Part shown: one piece after another, positions 1 through 15,200 of the stretch
How the letters are laid out: each line of letters opens with the position of its first letter
Position numbering within the stretch: the first letter of the stretch is position 1
Source: Takifugu bimaculatus
Lineage: Eukaryota; Chordata; Actinopteri; Tetraodontiformes; Tetraodontidae
Direction: 5' to 3'
DNA: 64,000 bases
Assembly (NCBI GenBank): GCA_004026145.2
Contig: CP034980.1
Span: 13,641,085-13,705,084, forward strand
Translations under genes and position numbers: made by a program
The notes under the pieces: generated by a model
The model's input: the letters and a program-made list of their open reading frames with translations, nothing else
Database searches by the model: none
What the model was told of the DNA's origin: nothing

Positions 1-3000
1 CGGCACGGCAACTGTTCTTCATTCTCACAGAACCATTGGTAATTTTCACTGAGGAGCTGCCGGCGTAAACTTGCATGTGGGTTTCGTTATGTTAAAAATG
101 GAATCATGTCGTCATTTAACAGGATCACAACTGAGATAAATATATATATTTCTATATTTTTACATTCATTTATTTATTTTAAAAATCAAAACACCATATT
201 AAACTGTGAAGAATCAACGTAGCCCTTTACACCACAGTGTAATCACTCAAGGATAATTCATGCATTTGGCACCTTCACACCAGTGCATAATGATCAGTTT
301 CACATCCAATTCCACAGTTCAACCCAACCTCAATATTGTTTAATCTTTCTAAAAAGGTGCAGCTCGGTTTTAACTCTATATATTACAGGAGGAATACACA
401 ATCTAATGTCTTAATTCACCCCATGAATCGGCAGCAGGATTGTGCATCTTTCCCTTGTTGTTACACAATGCTGAATATTCATTACACATATACACTTGTT
501 CCTCTGTGGCTAAACTTGTGAAGGTCAAACTAGTTAGCTTTCATTTGGAGCTGCTCAGCATGAAAGAGAAGGGAGCCAGTGCAGGGTGTGTATTATTATT
601 TAAAGACGAGTGGAGAGTGCTGCTGAAAGCTGTGACATGGCTATTAAATATTGTTCCTGCATGCATGAGATTGCAATGTTTGTGTGTATTTATGGTAGTA
701 GGGTCAGGATGGTCAAACGCAGCCGATAAATTAGAAGAAAATCGAGTTTTAATGGGGCAAACTAATTGATTTACCTTTGGCTGTGTAAGTTAAATAAACC
801 TGAGTAAAGCCCATTCAATCGCCATGGTATTTTCCTTGTTACACAACATGATGCAGCTTTTGTTTCCTACAAAGAACATCACATTTCATCACAACAGCAC
901 CTGCAATTAGATGATCTCTTTCTGTCACATGTTCATCCTTTCTCAGATCAAACTGTCACTTAGTCTCTCACCTTGCTTCTCTCCTTCCCTCTTCCCTCCG
1001 GCAGAGGGGCCAACAGCGTGAATGAGATGTTGGGTGCATGGTAATTGAGTCAGTATTGATTGGACTGCAGCGTGGCCTATGGGAGCCAGGGGATGGGAGC
1101 AGCAACACAGACTGCGTCTGTAATCCCACATTCTGCAGAAAAACATCCAGGCAGCACAGCTAAAGGTTCAGGGGGGAAAAATCAGCACATTATGGGGTTT
1201 TTTTGAGGGGGGGAGTGAATGTACTTCCTAGCACATTTTGTTCTCTGCTGTTTGCTGAGATGGTAGACCTTTCTTCAGCATTGGCTGTATCATTTGAGTG
1301 ACTGGGTGCATCATCTGAGCAGGCCTGACTGTCATATTTCACTGTGATGTCGCCACTGAAGACTGAGCTGTTATGTCAGTGTGCCTGGTTAGCGAGGCAC
1401 CGATGTGGAAATATTTGCTAAGGAGGAAGCGGTTATTGCCCTGTCAGCATGCCGTCACTGTGCACACGCTCAGCTCTCTTATGCCCCCCCCCCCCTTACC
1501 TACAGGAAGGTATTTAAAATGAAAGAAGTCAGGGGTTAAGCTGTCCTGAGGTGCAGCATCACTGTCATCTGCAGGGCTGCAGGATGCGTCTTTAAGTGAA
1601 ACTCGTGATTTTGGGAACATACCCACATTTACGTATTTTATATACAAATTATAACTCATAAAAATAAACATTTGCAGTTTTGCATCAGTAATTTATCATT
1701 GTAAAAGGAATTTCAATGGATCTTGTTGATGGAAATCCCGTTTCTAAGAGTTATTCCAGTGCTGGAAGTTATAGAATTCTATTTTCACACTATTTTTTTT
1801 TCAAATATATGTAAAAAAAACCCAACACATTCAATCATAAATCATACACTGTGTAGCCAACATTCCGTCTACATACAATATGAAGTAAAAAATTAAAAGC
1901 AGCACACCCTGTTTCATGTGGATTAAACAAACAAGGATTATTGTTAAATTCAATGCTGTCAGGTGGAGTCCAGCACAACTGTCCTAGCGTGAGGTTTCGA
2001 TCTCGTGCTGATTAATGTGGTGTCTTTGTCTCGTATTTGGTGTGAAATTAAATGGACATATTCTCTAAACATTATATTACACATGAGAACTGTGTGACTG
2101 CACTTAAATCCTGAACAGATCATATGTAATATAGAGTCAGGTGACTATGTCATCTCAACCTAGAATACTGTGCAAGCACTGGTTGCCAGTTTGGTTGCAG
2201 CTCATTGATACACGTCCATGGTGATGCTGAGAGACAAAGAGACAGACACCACTGTCTCCACTGACAGATAGGTTCTTTTGAACAGATGGGTGAATGATAC
2301 AAGGAAGGGACGCTTGAAAGAACTGGAGCTGGCAACATTTCATCACTCTTGGTAGTCAGAAGGGACTTGTTGTAATAAACTCATGCTGGGAACACAATCT
2401 GGACTCATTGCCGTGTGTACAGGTCTGTGTCCACTCCACTTGTCTCCAGCCTCTGTTACTGGTATCCATTTTATGTGAACTCTGTTATAACCTTCAAAAA
2501 TGACTGTGAAGGCTTTGGTTGAATTTCTATCGATGTGAATATAAGAGGATATGATCAAATGCCCAGGTGGGGTTATTGCTGCTTTAGTTGAGGTCATTTA
2601 CCATACAATGTGGTCAGAGTATAAAGGAAAAAATTTACTCAGCAATTTTAGAAGGTCGTCCTAGATTGCTTCTGTCTACAATGTAAAATCCAGATACTGT
2701 GAGTTAATGTTTGTCCCTTACATGTCCTCCTGGGGGCCCATTATAGCACAGCCGAAAAAACCTCTAGAAAGCCATAAAGTGCTTGTCAGATCTTATTAGC
2801 GTCTTTAATCACCCATTTTCTTCATCTGGTCAGTAGGTTAACAGCAGAGGCAGAGCAGATCCTAAGGATGTGAGGTGATCCCACTTCATAGCAAACGTTA
2901 AACAGGTCCTGAGATGACTTGGGGATTATGTTCTCCGTTCCTTTTTATTTGCTTTTTATGTGAGATTAAAGATGGAGGGACTTCTTAGCAGCCTTTGGAT

Positions 3001-5077
3001 ACCGAAACTGAAACAGACTGTTCTGTATTTTAGCTGAACCTCTATCACTCTGAAAACTCGGTATCAATGACAGGTACTGCAGGCGTTCTTACTGTAACAG
3101 GTGTGTTTTTTGTCACATGTGGACTCAGTAGTAGGTCATGTTTTCCCATGTGTTGCCTTAAGGCGGTTTCCTGGCTGTATACTGTTTGTTTTCAGGGTTT
3201 TCACTCACATCATTCTGAAACTAACATGGCTGCTTTTGGCCGATAAGGATGCAAACGTTCAGCGTGAAACTGCCGGGTTTAGGACATGCGAACGCTACGC
3301 TTTGTAGTCTAAGATAAAGGCGGGGGGGCAGTAAAAGAGCAAAACCTCCACAAGAAATGTGCAAACACAAGCAGAGAGTGGAGCAGCTGTTAGTCCATAT
3401 GCAGATTACAAACGAAAGGCTGATTGTGCTGACTGGGAGGGGGTGGACGTCGCAGCCACATCTGTCCAGAGCCATAGCACATCACCACCTAGTGAAACGG
3501 GTCAAACCTACAGCTCCTGTTTCACCATCAGGACTAAACCACATTACAGTGAAATAACAAATGAAATAATGCTACCAAAATTGTGGCGCAATTACATTTG
3601 ATCCAATGATAATCAGGCTTTGTTTGACTTGATAGGTTCTTGGAGTGTTATTGCATTATAATACATACCAGCAAATATATGTTTAATGTAAATTAAAATG
3701 TTGTGCCTATTTCTTGTAACATCCCTGTCAAGGTCACATACTTCAGTATGCAACCAACTTTGGATTCAAAGAAACTTTAAAACTGATCAATTCTTTTAAA
3801 AAAGGAGGCGTGGCCCCCCTTAATTGGGCCCATTCAATAAACCATTGCGCCCCCTATTGGCCGGCATATATGTATGTAACTTCATCTGGAGTGCCAGTGA
3901 CTCCATAAGCAGTTAAGTTTATGTCAGCAGTACCGGTATTTACTTTTAACAGTGCATCATGTAAAGTAGACTGCAATGTGATTAATGATGAATAGTTTCA
4001 GATGTTTGGATACAGGAAGTATCTGCATATGCTAACAAAGTCGTGAAGCGGTGGGGGTAAGACAGGGAGTCAATGATTTTGTCTTCCATGTTGGTCCCCG
4101 TGCAGCGTCGTCAGCACCTCCTCACCCACATCGCTCAATCAAATCAATAGAAAGCAGACAGCCAGAAGATGGTCATCAACCTGCACTTAAACCAGCATCT
4201 TGACACTTGCTGCTTCCTCTGAGGTGTCATGGCTTTTCAGGCCCTGCGCAGGCATGAAGTGGAAGAGCCAACACCAGGTGGAGCAACAGAGCCAAGTTGG
4301 GAAGTCAAATTATTATCAAAGCAATCCAAACACATATACGTATATATGGCTCATATAAAGCTCCAACCAAGCCAGTATGGTTCAATATGGTGGCAAGTGT
4401 AAAGGAACTATTGCACATGACCACCTGAGAATGCCAATGACAAACATTATTCATAAGAAATTAATGTTAAATACAACAATGTGCTGAAAATATGTAAAAA
4501 GCTCATTAAAATATTTTGTTCAACTCATGGTCAACAGTAAACGTCATAGCAGCAATGGTTGCTGCTTTTGTCCTGCGTTATTAGTTTATTAGTGAATTCA
4601 AAAGGACTAGTTTATCAGTTTAACAGTCAGAAACCTGCCTGGAATGTTGACTGCCCCCTTGTCATGATAAATATCTTAAATTAGGCTTCCCTTGCTTGTA
4701 AATTATTGCATATCTTGTACGCATCTGACATATACCAAATGATAAAATCACGCATATGGCTCGTGATCACGTATGATGGCATGTAAGTGTGTGAAATGGA
4801 TGTGATAAAGGAGGGGGTGATGGGGGGTGTGTGGTTTTTTTTTTTTAAGCACAAAAACATATTGAGGTGAACGCAGGATGTGTGGCTGCAGTGGTTAATA
4901 AGCGGCGGTCTCCCGGCCCCAGTCCTCATTCTCAATCTGAGCCCCACGGAGATTCACCGACTGTTCCCATGGCGTCCGTTCACTTTGCTCCTGAGTGATA
5001 GTGTGTGTACCGCATTATGCCTGTGTGCTGCCAGCCTCACACACTGAGATAATGTGTGTATCTCTTCATATTCACAG
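1..5077. other. noncoding upstream stretch of dlg3
   Basis: No exon recognised. I looked for the DLG3 start exon, the DLG L27-type start exon and other pre-PDZ exons, and saw none. The stretch is A+T-rich with homopolymers (C run 1485-1495, T run 4838-4848). It is either an intron from a more distal dlg3 promoter or contains an unrecognised short first exon. Confidence 0.6.
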
Positions 5078-6250
5078 GCTAACCCTCCCCCCATCATCGT
5101 CAACGCAGACTCACTAGATGCAGGCCCTTATGTAAGTATCTGTATCTGTCTCTCTTTCTCTGAACACTGTTTATCAATCCCATTCACACCCCCCACCCCC
5201 CAGTGTGTGCGTGTCTCTGTGCACGTATGTGTCCGTGTATGTGTAAGAAAAAGGTGCCTCCTGCTCTCACCATTCTGTTTTCTGTTTGTGCCGTGTTGCT
5301 CCACATCCATTTTCTTCTTCACCCTCCCTGTTTTTGGCGAATGTGCATCCTTCCATTGTGCACGTAGTGTCTCAGTGCTTATCCTTCCTGACATAAGGAG
5401 ACATGCTTTTTCATCTTGCTGCCACAAATCACAGTCACGGTGCTATTTTAGTTTAGCTATTTAGTGCAACATCTGCTGAATGTGTGTTCTCTCTATATAT
5501 ATTTTTGATCAATTTTTACAATATTTTTACAATGTTCGGTCTACAGTTCACCAAAGATCCATCAAACCAAAAACAGGACAGGAAGTCCTCTCCAACACCA
5601 TCCCCCCACTGCCTTTCCCCAAGTATTAGACTTACAGTGTTAAGGATATAAAATACATAGTTCAAAATACAAAATTCACAAGCCGGACAAAAGAAAATTA
5701 AAATAAATAAGAAAATGACAGAGGGCAGAACTGGCTGTTTATATCATCTGCCTTCACAAACAATCATCAACAAACATTAAGAAGGGTTGCTAAATATTAT
5801 TAGATTTTCTGGTTGGTGTCTGATTTCCTCCAACTTTACGTGGAGCGTGAGTTCCCTAATCCAATGACTAAATGTTGAAGGTGTTGGGTCTTTCCATTTC
5901 AATAATATCGGTTTCCACGAGAACAGAAAGCCAACACAGATCTTTCCTAGATCTGGACTACAGGATGAGAGGAGCTGGCTCCAGCTCTGTGCCAAACATC
6001 TTAGGTCTCAAAGAGCGGAGTGCTACAAGCTGCAAAGCTTCGGACATGACCAGAACATTTGTAAAAGAGTGTTCTGTGTACTGTGGTCAATGCTCTCTGT
6101 GCTCCGTCATGCGTATTCATGAAGTGTTCTCACATTATTATTATTCTGTGCTTCTCTTTCCCTTTGCTGTACATTCACACTTTTTTTTTTTCTTGACAGG
6201 TAAATGGCAGCGACGGCATGTATAAATATGAAGAGATTATACTGGAGAGG
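5078..6250 (+). CDS. dlg3: dlg3 pre-PDZ1 linker exons
   Basis: Exon 5078-5131 (54 nt, phase 0 both ends) follows TTCACAG and ends before GTAAGT. It encodes 18 residues beginning ANPPPIIVNADS, a segment shared with DLG1/DLG2 (SPPPIVVNTD type). Exon 6200-6250 (51 nt) follows TTGACAG and ends before GTGAGC. It encodes VNGSDGMYKYEEIILER, the conserved lead-in to PDZ1. The first exon enters in phase 0, so at least one more coding exon lies upstream. Human DLG3 as I remember it goes straight to VNGSDG from a different exon, so the 54-nt exon may be included only in some isoforms. Confidence 0.88.
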
Positions 6251-9200
6251 GTGAGCTTGAAATCATTGCAACTCGGTTCTTTCCACCTTTAACATGTCAT
6301 TGTTTGACGTATTCTCTTGACGACGGCTGGATTTCTCCCCACTAGGTGGTAGTAACAGCTAAGTGGGCTTAAGGAAAATGCGAGTCAAAGAAAAAAGCTT
6401 CCTGCCTAAATCATACGTGATTTTGAGTGTTGGTGGAGTTATAGCTGTTACACCGCTGCATGAAATATGTCTTACGGTGTATTAACAGAGAAGTGTCAGA
6501 GAGGTGCCATTTTATGGGGGGTTTCGACATAATCCTGTTGCTGATGTCATCAGCAGATGACAGAAATGTAAAGTGATCTCCTGTTCAATGGTTCAGCAGA
6601 CATGGCTGTACTTGTCTGTGATAGCTTAGCGTGCAGTGGCAGAGCTTTAAGGTCTGCAAATCCAGTACGCTGCACCTCCAGACCTATGATAGATGTGCAC
6701 GTTTAAAGTGACATTTCTCCATGCAAGAGGCCTCGGTGAAAAACACACCTCAAGTTCACACCTCAAAAGTTCTGTGGGTGTAAGACCCAGTCTATACCTC
6801 TAGACACCAGGACAGCACACTGGGATGCCTCAGCCTCCCTTTGTCCTAATTTGTTTTGACTGTTGCTCATTAATAATGGAAAATAATAAAGTGAGGACTC
6901 TCAGCTGTCTTGTTTGCTGCCTGTCTCTGTGGCCACGGCTGTCAGAGGCAGCGGTGCCCCTGGACCAGCTCTCAGGGCCGTGAACGACAGGCGATGGTAG
7001 CGCCTGTAGCGCGCGCCGAATAAGATGCTCTAAAATCTTACTTCTCAACTTTACACATTATATCCACTTCCTGTGAGGCATGACTAAGACTGAGGCATCA
7101 GCGAGCTTTGACTGAAAACACACTGCATTTTTGACATTATTTGTCACACACACACGCATATTAGGAAAAACACAAGTTCAAAGTGAGATATCTGTACATT
7201 TAGGAGACATATTGCGCTAACCTTGAGCCCGCCTTGAACCCCCTCACTTAGCTCTGTCTATGTTTAATTGTGGTTTTCTTACTGTCCCTAATGAAATTTT
7301 GCACTGAAATTGCCTATTGTGTTCAGGGAAACTCTGGGCTGGGCTTCAGCATCGCAGGAGGTATTGACAATCCCCATATTCCAGATGATCCCGGGATTTT
7401 CATCACCAAGATTATCCCTGGAGGAGCAGCTGCCATGGATGGGAGGCTGGGGTAAGTCCCAAACACGTTTTATATTGTGGTTTAAATCAACACATGTATG
7501 GTTTTGCTTACATTGTTTCTCCCTACAGGGTGAATGACTGTGTGCTGCGTGTGAATGACGTGGACGTGTCCGAGGTGGTACATAGCCGGGCAGTGGAGGC
7601 CCTAAAGGAGGCGGGGCCAGTGGTGCGCCTGCTGGTCCGACGGAGGCAGGCCCCACCCGAGACCATTTTGGAGGTTAACTTGCTAAAAGGGCCCAAAGGT
7701 CAGGAGAACCAGCAATATAGGCATTACAGTCAGAAATTCAGTGAACATATTGACCATGTGATGTGTTTATTCCTCAAACAGGGCTTGGATTCAGCATCGC
7801 CGGAGGGATTGGAAACCAACATATCCCAGGAGACAACAGCATTTATATTACCAAGATCATTGAAGGAGGAGCTGCCCAGAAAGATGGACGGCTGCAGACC
7901 GGAGACCGCTTGCTAGCTGTACGTGTACAATTTTGTCTCAAATCAGATTAAAAGAAACACATTCCCTGTTGGCATGTTACGCAATAATTCTATTAGTTAT
8001 TTGTAATTAATACAAACATCCTCTGTGTTCTTCGAACCATGGTAATGAAAAATCATTCTAATATTAAATGTTGCATTGTCACTTGATAGTAAAAAGAAAT
8101 TACAAATTGCTACTCCATCCACAAGTCACTCGAGGCAAAACGTCAAATCATTAAAATAACATAATAAATTCTGAGCATATTTACCTGTTACTGAGCAAAA
8201 AAGGCTATGCCAAGGTCTTATCCTACTGCAGGGCTCGGGGAAGAAATTATGCTGTGCTTAATAAATTTGGAACATATGACCGTTCCATCACGGAAGGCTT
8301 AGAAGGACACAATTACTTCTCAATCCATGACTGAAATAAACTGTAATTTTTCCAGCATTCGCGTTCCATAAACTAAACCTGAGAAAAACAAAAAACCCAA
8401 ATCATCGATGAAACAAAAGATGTTTACCCACAACACATCCCACACCCCAGATCCACACATTTGTTCGACATTGCTGTAAAAACTTTTCCAGACAGCAGAA
8501 ACTGTTTAGGAGTAATTGTACAGAGTGCATCAAATGTATCCACAATGACACACTCCAGGTACTAACCATTTACATTGTCTGTGCTCAGAAACCTTTGATG
8601 GGCAGCTTATTTTTGGACTATTTCAACCTCCACCTACTGTTTTGACCTGTGTTAAAAGACCGACTTCTCATGCTTCTATTGAAATGCACAGAAAGCTCAT
8701 CATGCCCTCAAGCTATGATTCACTGTTGTGTTGGCTGGTGTGATGTCTGCTTTGTCACAGTGCAGCAAAGGCACAGTGTTCAGATGAACGTTTTTTTTCT
8801 CCCATTCTCTTCACAAACACTCATCACTTGCAGGTGAACAACATCATACTACAGGACGTGCGTCATGAGGAGGCAGTGGCTGCTCTGAAGAACACCTCTG
8901 ATATGGTTTATCTGAAGGTGGCCAAACCAGGACCAGTACATCTCAATGACATGTACGCCCCTCCAGACTACTCCAGCAGTACGTATCTACCTCTTGGTGG
9001 TTTGTCGCTCTTTCATCGTGGTTCACGAGCAGCCAGGTCTGGTGAGGGTCCACGTTTCTTTTACATGAATGTTTTACTCAGGGAACCGTTTCTTTTTCTC
9101 TGTAAGATCTGTTTGGTGAGCCAGCAGTGTTGAACTAAAACTGCTATGCCCACACACCCACATAGTGAGGGTAGTGAAGGCTTGCAGCACACATACATAC

Positions 9201-12200
9201 ACTCGCAACCACACGCACACACACGCACACACACACAAACAATCCTATCCACAGCAACAACAAGCACAGTTTTCTGCCTCCCACTGAGCGTGGATGGTTT
9301 CTCACATCCCACCTGCTCATGAGAGCCCACATTCTTGAGCTCATATTTCCACAGAACAGAGATTTAGTGTTTGGTTTGGTGTGGCTTTGGGTAAATGAAC
9401 CTGGTTTAAGCAATACAGTGATGCCAATCCGCCCAACTCCTATGAAGGGTTACCCACTCAGCTACCTGTATTCTTGGCATTTATTTTTCCTTTTTATGCA
9501 TTAGGTAAGAGGGTTAATAGACAATATAAAAGCACTATACATTTTATTAACTCTTTTGTTAGTGTTTGTGCGTAAGGGTTCACACAAAGATGCTCTTTCT
9601 CAAACATAATTTCCACAATTAATAGGACTGATTTACTTATTAAATTAAAAGTAATTTCTACAATCTGAGAATGTAGCTAGTTAAGTTAACTTTTGGTCAT
9701 GCACGTGTTGTAATCATTCTCCTTTTCCCTCTATTGGCCTGGCCCTCCCTCCAGCCTTCCCCACCATGGTAGACAACCATGTCAGCCACAACTACTTGGG
9801 TGCAATGGAGCCCAAGCCAGTGTATCCGCCTCCGCAAGTCACCCCGTCCAGGTACTCGCCAGTTCCCCGCCACATGCTGGGGGAGGAAGACTTCACGAGG
9901 TAGGTTCAAGGCTGCTTCCTCCACAACAGATCCTCCTCCCATACATTCTACTCATATTAACTACCTGCCATCATTATTTGTAGCACACATAACATTCCTG
10001 GAGTAAAGTTGCAGTCTTGTATTGAGTAGTTTAAAGTTTGTTGAAGGACTAGATCGGAAGAAATGGTCTTTCTTTCCTACTTTCTTGCTGCTGGTATTTT
10101 GTTGAAGTTTTATAGACGATGTCACGGATTTCTTCAACTATACATTCACCTACAGCGGTTTGAATCAATCCTATTAGGCTCATTATGAGCAAAAAACAAT
10201 GCTGCTTGCTGTTTTCAGCACATCGGGGGTCTGGTGGTGTACTCTTTTGTGGACTGTGGTTGTGGTGGCTGTGTGTTGACCAGAGAGAGAGCCTTTGTCA
10301 CTTCTCGTACTTGTTATGACTGCTATTTAACCTCTAACCTCCCATCCAAGTCTGGATCAGAAGTAGCATTCATAGCGGCTTGATTAGAGTTTCCCACGAG
10401 GCCTTGCGTCATCTTAACCCACAGCTCTGGGGAGGAGGCTGTATTCTTCTTGTGTGTGTGTGTAAGTGTGTGTGCATGCGGGCAGTTACGCGTGTCACGG
10501 AATGAATGTGTAGGTTAAATGTTTGTTTTGTGCTTCTGTTATGTCCTTGTTCTATCTGTCCACATGAATTGTCCGTGCTGTGTCACATCTATGTCGGTGT
10601 GTGTGCTTTATGTGTCCTACACTCTGTCCCGTTCACTGTGATTCCTGTACCCCCACAGCAGGGCTGAACCTATTTACAGTGTCATCCACAAACCTGGGGA
10701 CAGCAAGGTGCCCCAGGCCCTCTACAGAGGCTTCTGTCCTTCCCCTGCTCCCTTGTGCCAAGGTCCACTCCCCTTCTCTGGCAGGTATTAACCTAGTCCG
10801 TCACATCTTACTCAGCTAACCCTCTTCTGTCTATCGCAACATCTGGCACCAGACAGAGACAGAGGCCACCTTCTTCAGTGGCGTAGCACCATCTTTGCGT
10901 GCAGTATTACACCAGACTGAGTAAAGTTGGCAATGGACAGAAGAGCAGGAGAAGAAAGGGTCAGAGCGCACTACAGGTTGATAGTGCTAATACTCCAGAA
11001 ACTAGTTCCTCTCTCATTCACTTTTTTGTTTGCGTGTAAATGGTCCACGACTCATGCCTGTTGCTTTTTGTGTTTGTGTTTCTTTGAGCCTGTTGCTGCC
11101 GTTGGTGTTTGTCTGACATACTCGCCGAGACTTTTCTGATCTCAGATGAATGGTCCCAGGAAACTACAAACGCTCATAGAAACATTGGCCGTCCATCTGG
11201 GAAGTTTTAGAATAGATAACATTTTCAACAGTTCTTGCTCCAATAACATGAATGAAAGAGCCTCGGTCTCCCACAAGGTGCCGTGTTCCATCTGTCAGGA
11301 GGCCTCGGTGAATCTCAGGCCTTGATACATTTACTGCTGGTTATTAACGATAACCAAGCGCTCTTTATAGTGATTCTGTTAGTTTGCCATCGCTAAGTTT
11401 GCAACGGGGGCACTTTCTTGCTACTTTTTGGGTTTGTGGAAGCAGTTTTTTATGCCCCATAACTTGTAATCAACACCTCATATCAGTTTCTAATATCTAT
11501 CACTTTGTCTCTGTGTGAGAGAGCAAAGTGAAAAAGTGTTAGTGAAGTGTCAATTTGGTTGTATTTTAAATAAAATAGCATTGATGTATGTATATCAATG
11601 ACAAACAATTAGGTTTTCTCGATTGTGAAGAGAGTTTAAAGCTGGATCCGCCACAGGACAGCTGACCAGTAGCAGCACACACTCCCGCAGCTGTCAAAAT
11701 TCATCTTCACTATGGGAAAACTAGGCCATGCGTTCAGGTCTGACCCCTCCCCAAACCCTTGCTGCCATCTCTGGATGCACACATATGCACACACAAACAC
11801 ACACATACACGCGTGCACGAAAACTGTGTTTCTTGGGACCTCTGCTAAGAATTTGCTAACGCACATAAATGTATGTGCTTCAAAAAACAAAGCACAGATG
11901 CATGTTTGCGGGTGGATGTCCTATACATTATTCGTTGCATGAGAACATACTGTGTCCGTGTGTGTTTGTACATATCAAGTCTGCTGTTCAATCTGCAAGA
12001 AAAAAGCGTTTGGAAGGCACTGCGGCTGACGTGACTCCACCGCTCCATCAGACTGATGGGCAGACTTCACTTTCTTGCCCCAACAGCTTTTACATGGGTC
12101 CCATATGGAGAGGTTTTCTTTTTTTACATGGTTGCTGTAGTAAGCATGGGCTTCTGCAGAAGAGCTGCAGTCTGGCTTCCAGGAGTGAGTCAGAGTGTGT

Positions 12201-15200
12201 ATCAGTCCTTTTCCCATCTGCACACGCTCCTCAGCATTATCACCTCTTGCACATTCCCCATCACCCCCTGCACCCTTCTCCAGCTGATATTACCTATTTC
12301 TAATGAAATATCAGCACTGCTTGTTTGCACCTTTTTCTCTCCACACAATATGAGATGAAGCCTGTGTTGTGTAAGCGCGTGTGCGGTCGTGACAAGCGTG
12401 TCTTATCGCCGAATACGCAACTAGGTACAGCTCTCACATGTACGCAGCAACGCCTGCTACCAGGTTGTTTTGTTCAGACCAGGCTTGTGTATTTTACTAG
12501 CTGCGTCTTTGACTGGTCAAATCTGAGCCTCAGTCATACCAGGGAACGTTTTGACATCTAAAAGCAGCAAATTGGAATTAAAAATAAACACAGAAGATTG
12601 TCCTAAGTCCTTGGTTTATGTCTTCATCCATCATTCGTTTTATTTTTAGGTTTACCAGATGTATGAGATAATCTGAGCTATCGTTCACATTAGCTGTGAA
12701 TGAATGTCATATTAGAAGGAGAAGGTGGAGGCTGGTAACCTCTGAATGAATGTTAACCTCTAAAATGAAGCAGAGAAATAGCAACATCTCACATATGTTA
12801 AATGACGTGATCCTTTCAAGGGAAGGGAGCTGAAAAGTGCCGCAGGAAGCGGCGTCTGTGGAAAATGGCGTCCATCTGCAGTGCCCACCATTACTCAGCC
12901 GAGCAGAGCCAATTACTGCGCTGGATCCAGGGCAGAACGGCCCGCTGATCCTGACAATCCAGATATCTGTGCTGAGGGAGAATTTGAGAAGATTTGCAGG
13001 AGAAATGGACGAGAATGCGGAAGCGGTTTTTAACGCTGCGAGGCTGTTTACATTCCTGGCTTGGATGAAAAGGCAAAAGGAGGAGTGAGGTCTTGTGACA
13101 GGGGAGGGGCGACTTGATTCTTGCATTCACAAATGTTGGACTCAGTCCCTCTTTCTCTGAAAATGGGAGCAAAAATAATTTTCCAGTGAGGAAATTCTGT
13201 TTCCTGCATGCAGCCGTGTCGCTATCCATAGAAGTCAAATGAAAGCGCTTCATTTGGCGAACGTGACTTCACGAGTGCATCTGTTTCTGTACACTCTTGA
13301 CAAATTTACAAAGAGGTTCTGGGAAGCTGTCTGCGTATTGTCCAGAGGGCCCAGCTGACAGACAAGAATGTTACTGTGATGTATTGGTGAGCGACAACAG
13401 AGCAGAGGCACCCAGCAAGCTGTGTGAAAAAGATCATACTTGGGTAACCTCCTGTTTGGCTCTGCACTCGAGTTCTGGTGCGTTTGATGTAATGCAGTTC
13501 TACGTGATCCAAATGTGAGTAAAGGGTGTTTTTGGCTTCTCCCTGCAGGATTGAATGAGGATTATTTTCACGTAAGCATTAGGGTTAAGTGTTAAGTCCT
13601 GCTTTGCTGGTGACGATGGGGGTATAGAGCATCGGTGACAGCCGACGGAGATGCTGGCTCCCATCACAGGAAGGAATGACACTGGGAACATAAAGCCCTT
13701 CTCTCAGTGGAATACCAAATGGGAAGAGGAGGTCGAGGAGTTAACTCTGAGTAGAGCCATGTGCAGCAGCCACCATGTTCACAGTCAATATCTCAGCGTC
13801 CATGTCGCTAGTGAGGAGCCTGCCTGAACGCACTGTTAGGAGGTTTAATTTCAGAAGCAGGAGCCAGATCCCAAGGTAACCATGGTGATTTGTGTGCCTC
13901 TTCGAGCTGTGATGCAACAACTCAAGATGGAAAGCAAGGTTATTTTAAGCCTGACTCCTCTCAAAGCATTTTGGCATATTTAAAGTCCATTGGCCGCTTG
14001 CAGTTTCTTTCCGTTTACTTTTTCTATCTCTAGTCCACAAAAGAATTGATAAAAAGATATGATAATATAATCATTTTGGCTGATCACATTTGAAATATTT
14101 TCTTGGCTTTTGCCATGGAGACTGTCACATTTATAGTACTGTAGTTTCTGTGCTCTGGGTTCATTTCAATTGAACGGTTACACAATCGAGCTAAACTTTG
14201 TGAAGCTTTTCTGTAAACACCATTTCGGTATGCAGGACTTCAACGTTCTGAATTACTTGAGGGGAACAAATTAAGAACTTTTCCAGGTCATCGTGGGTAT
14301 GAGTTTGGTTTTCTGGAATGCTACATATGCTTCAATTGGAAGGAAAATCCTGTATACTCAGCAGTAAATCTGAGAGCAACCATTTGGGTCTGTTGACCGC
14401 AGTCTGAGCCCAGCAAGGACTCCTAATGGGAACCATGCAGTGATGTGTGTGTGACTGTGCAGATGTGCACGCATGAATGTGTGTTTATGTGGGCGTTTGA
14501 GTGGCGAATATACCGTATGTGATAAGATGACTGTTAAGCTTCCTAAAATGTGCACGTGTGCCCTCAAAGGGCTTTGCTGAACCACAGCAGCGGTTTGGCT
14601 CCTCTTGATTGTTAATATCTAAACAGTGTGAACAGGCTGCTGGAGGCAGAGTCATAATGACTACAGCTAAAGTTTCAGCAGGCCGGTGGCGTGCACCTCC
14701 ATACAGTGTTTAAAGCTCATCATTTTACCTTTGGTTGCTTAAGGTATATAGACAATGTGTATAGTCCTCCATCTTTTACAGCCATTCCATCAGTGGTACA
14801 CTTGTTGCCTCTGCCAAGGAGGTAAAGTGACAGCTAGAGGGTTTTTGTCAGTCTGTCTGCCTGTTAGAAAAATAACTCGCCATCTCGCCTCTGGAATCCA
14901 GAGGAACTTTGACCTTTGATCTTCCAGAAATCAAAGCCGAGGGGCTTCGAACATAGAGCATACCTATTTTGTTATGAAACCTTCTATTACTCCTGCCTGT
15001 ATATGTGTAATATGTTATATATTTGAACACTGAGCGCCTTTTACAGGTTCTCCATACTGACTCAACTTTGTTTATACTCGATCTTTCAGGTTTGGCAACA
15101 TCTCTGCCTACTTCTCCCATAATCCCTGTCCTGTCCTTCACCCTGAAACTGTCGCTGTCTTTGGCAGGGAACCAAGGAAGGTGTTGCTGCACAAGGGCTC

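Noticed and set aside
11869..12303. 144-codon plus-strand frame in a dlg3 intron
   Set aside because: No family motif, Cys/His-rich noise composition, overlapping frames on both strands, no splice logic.
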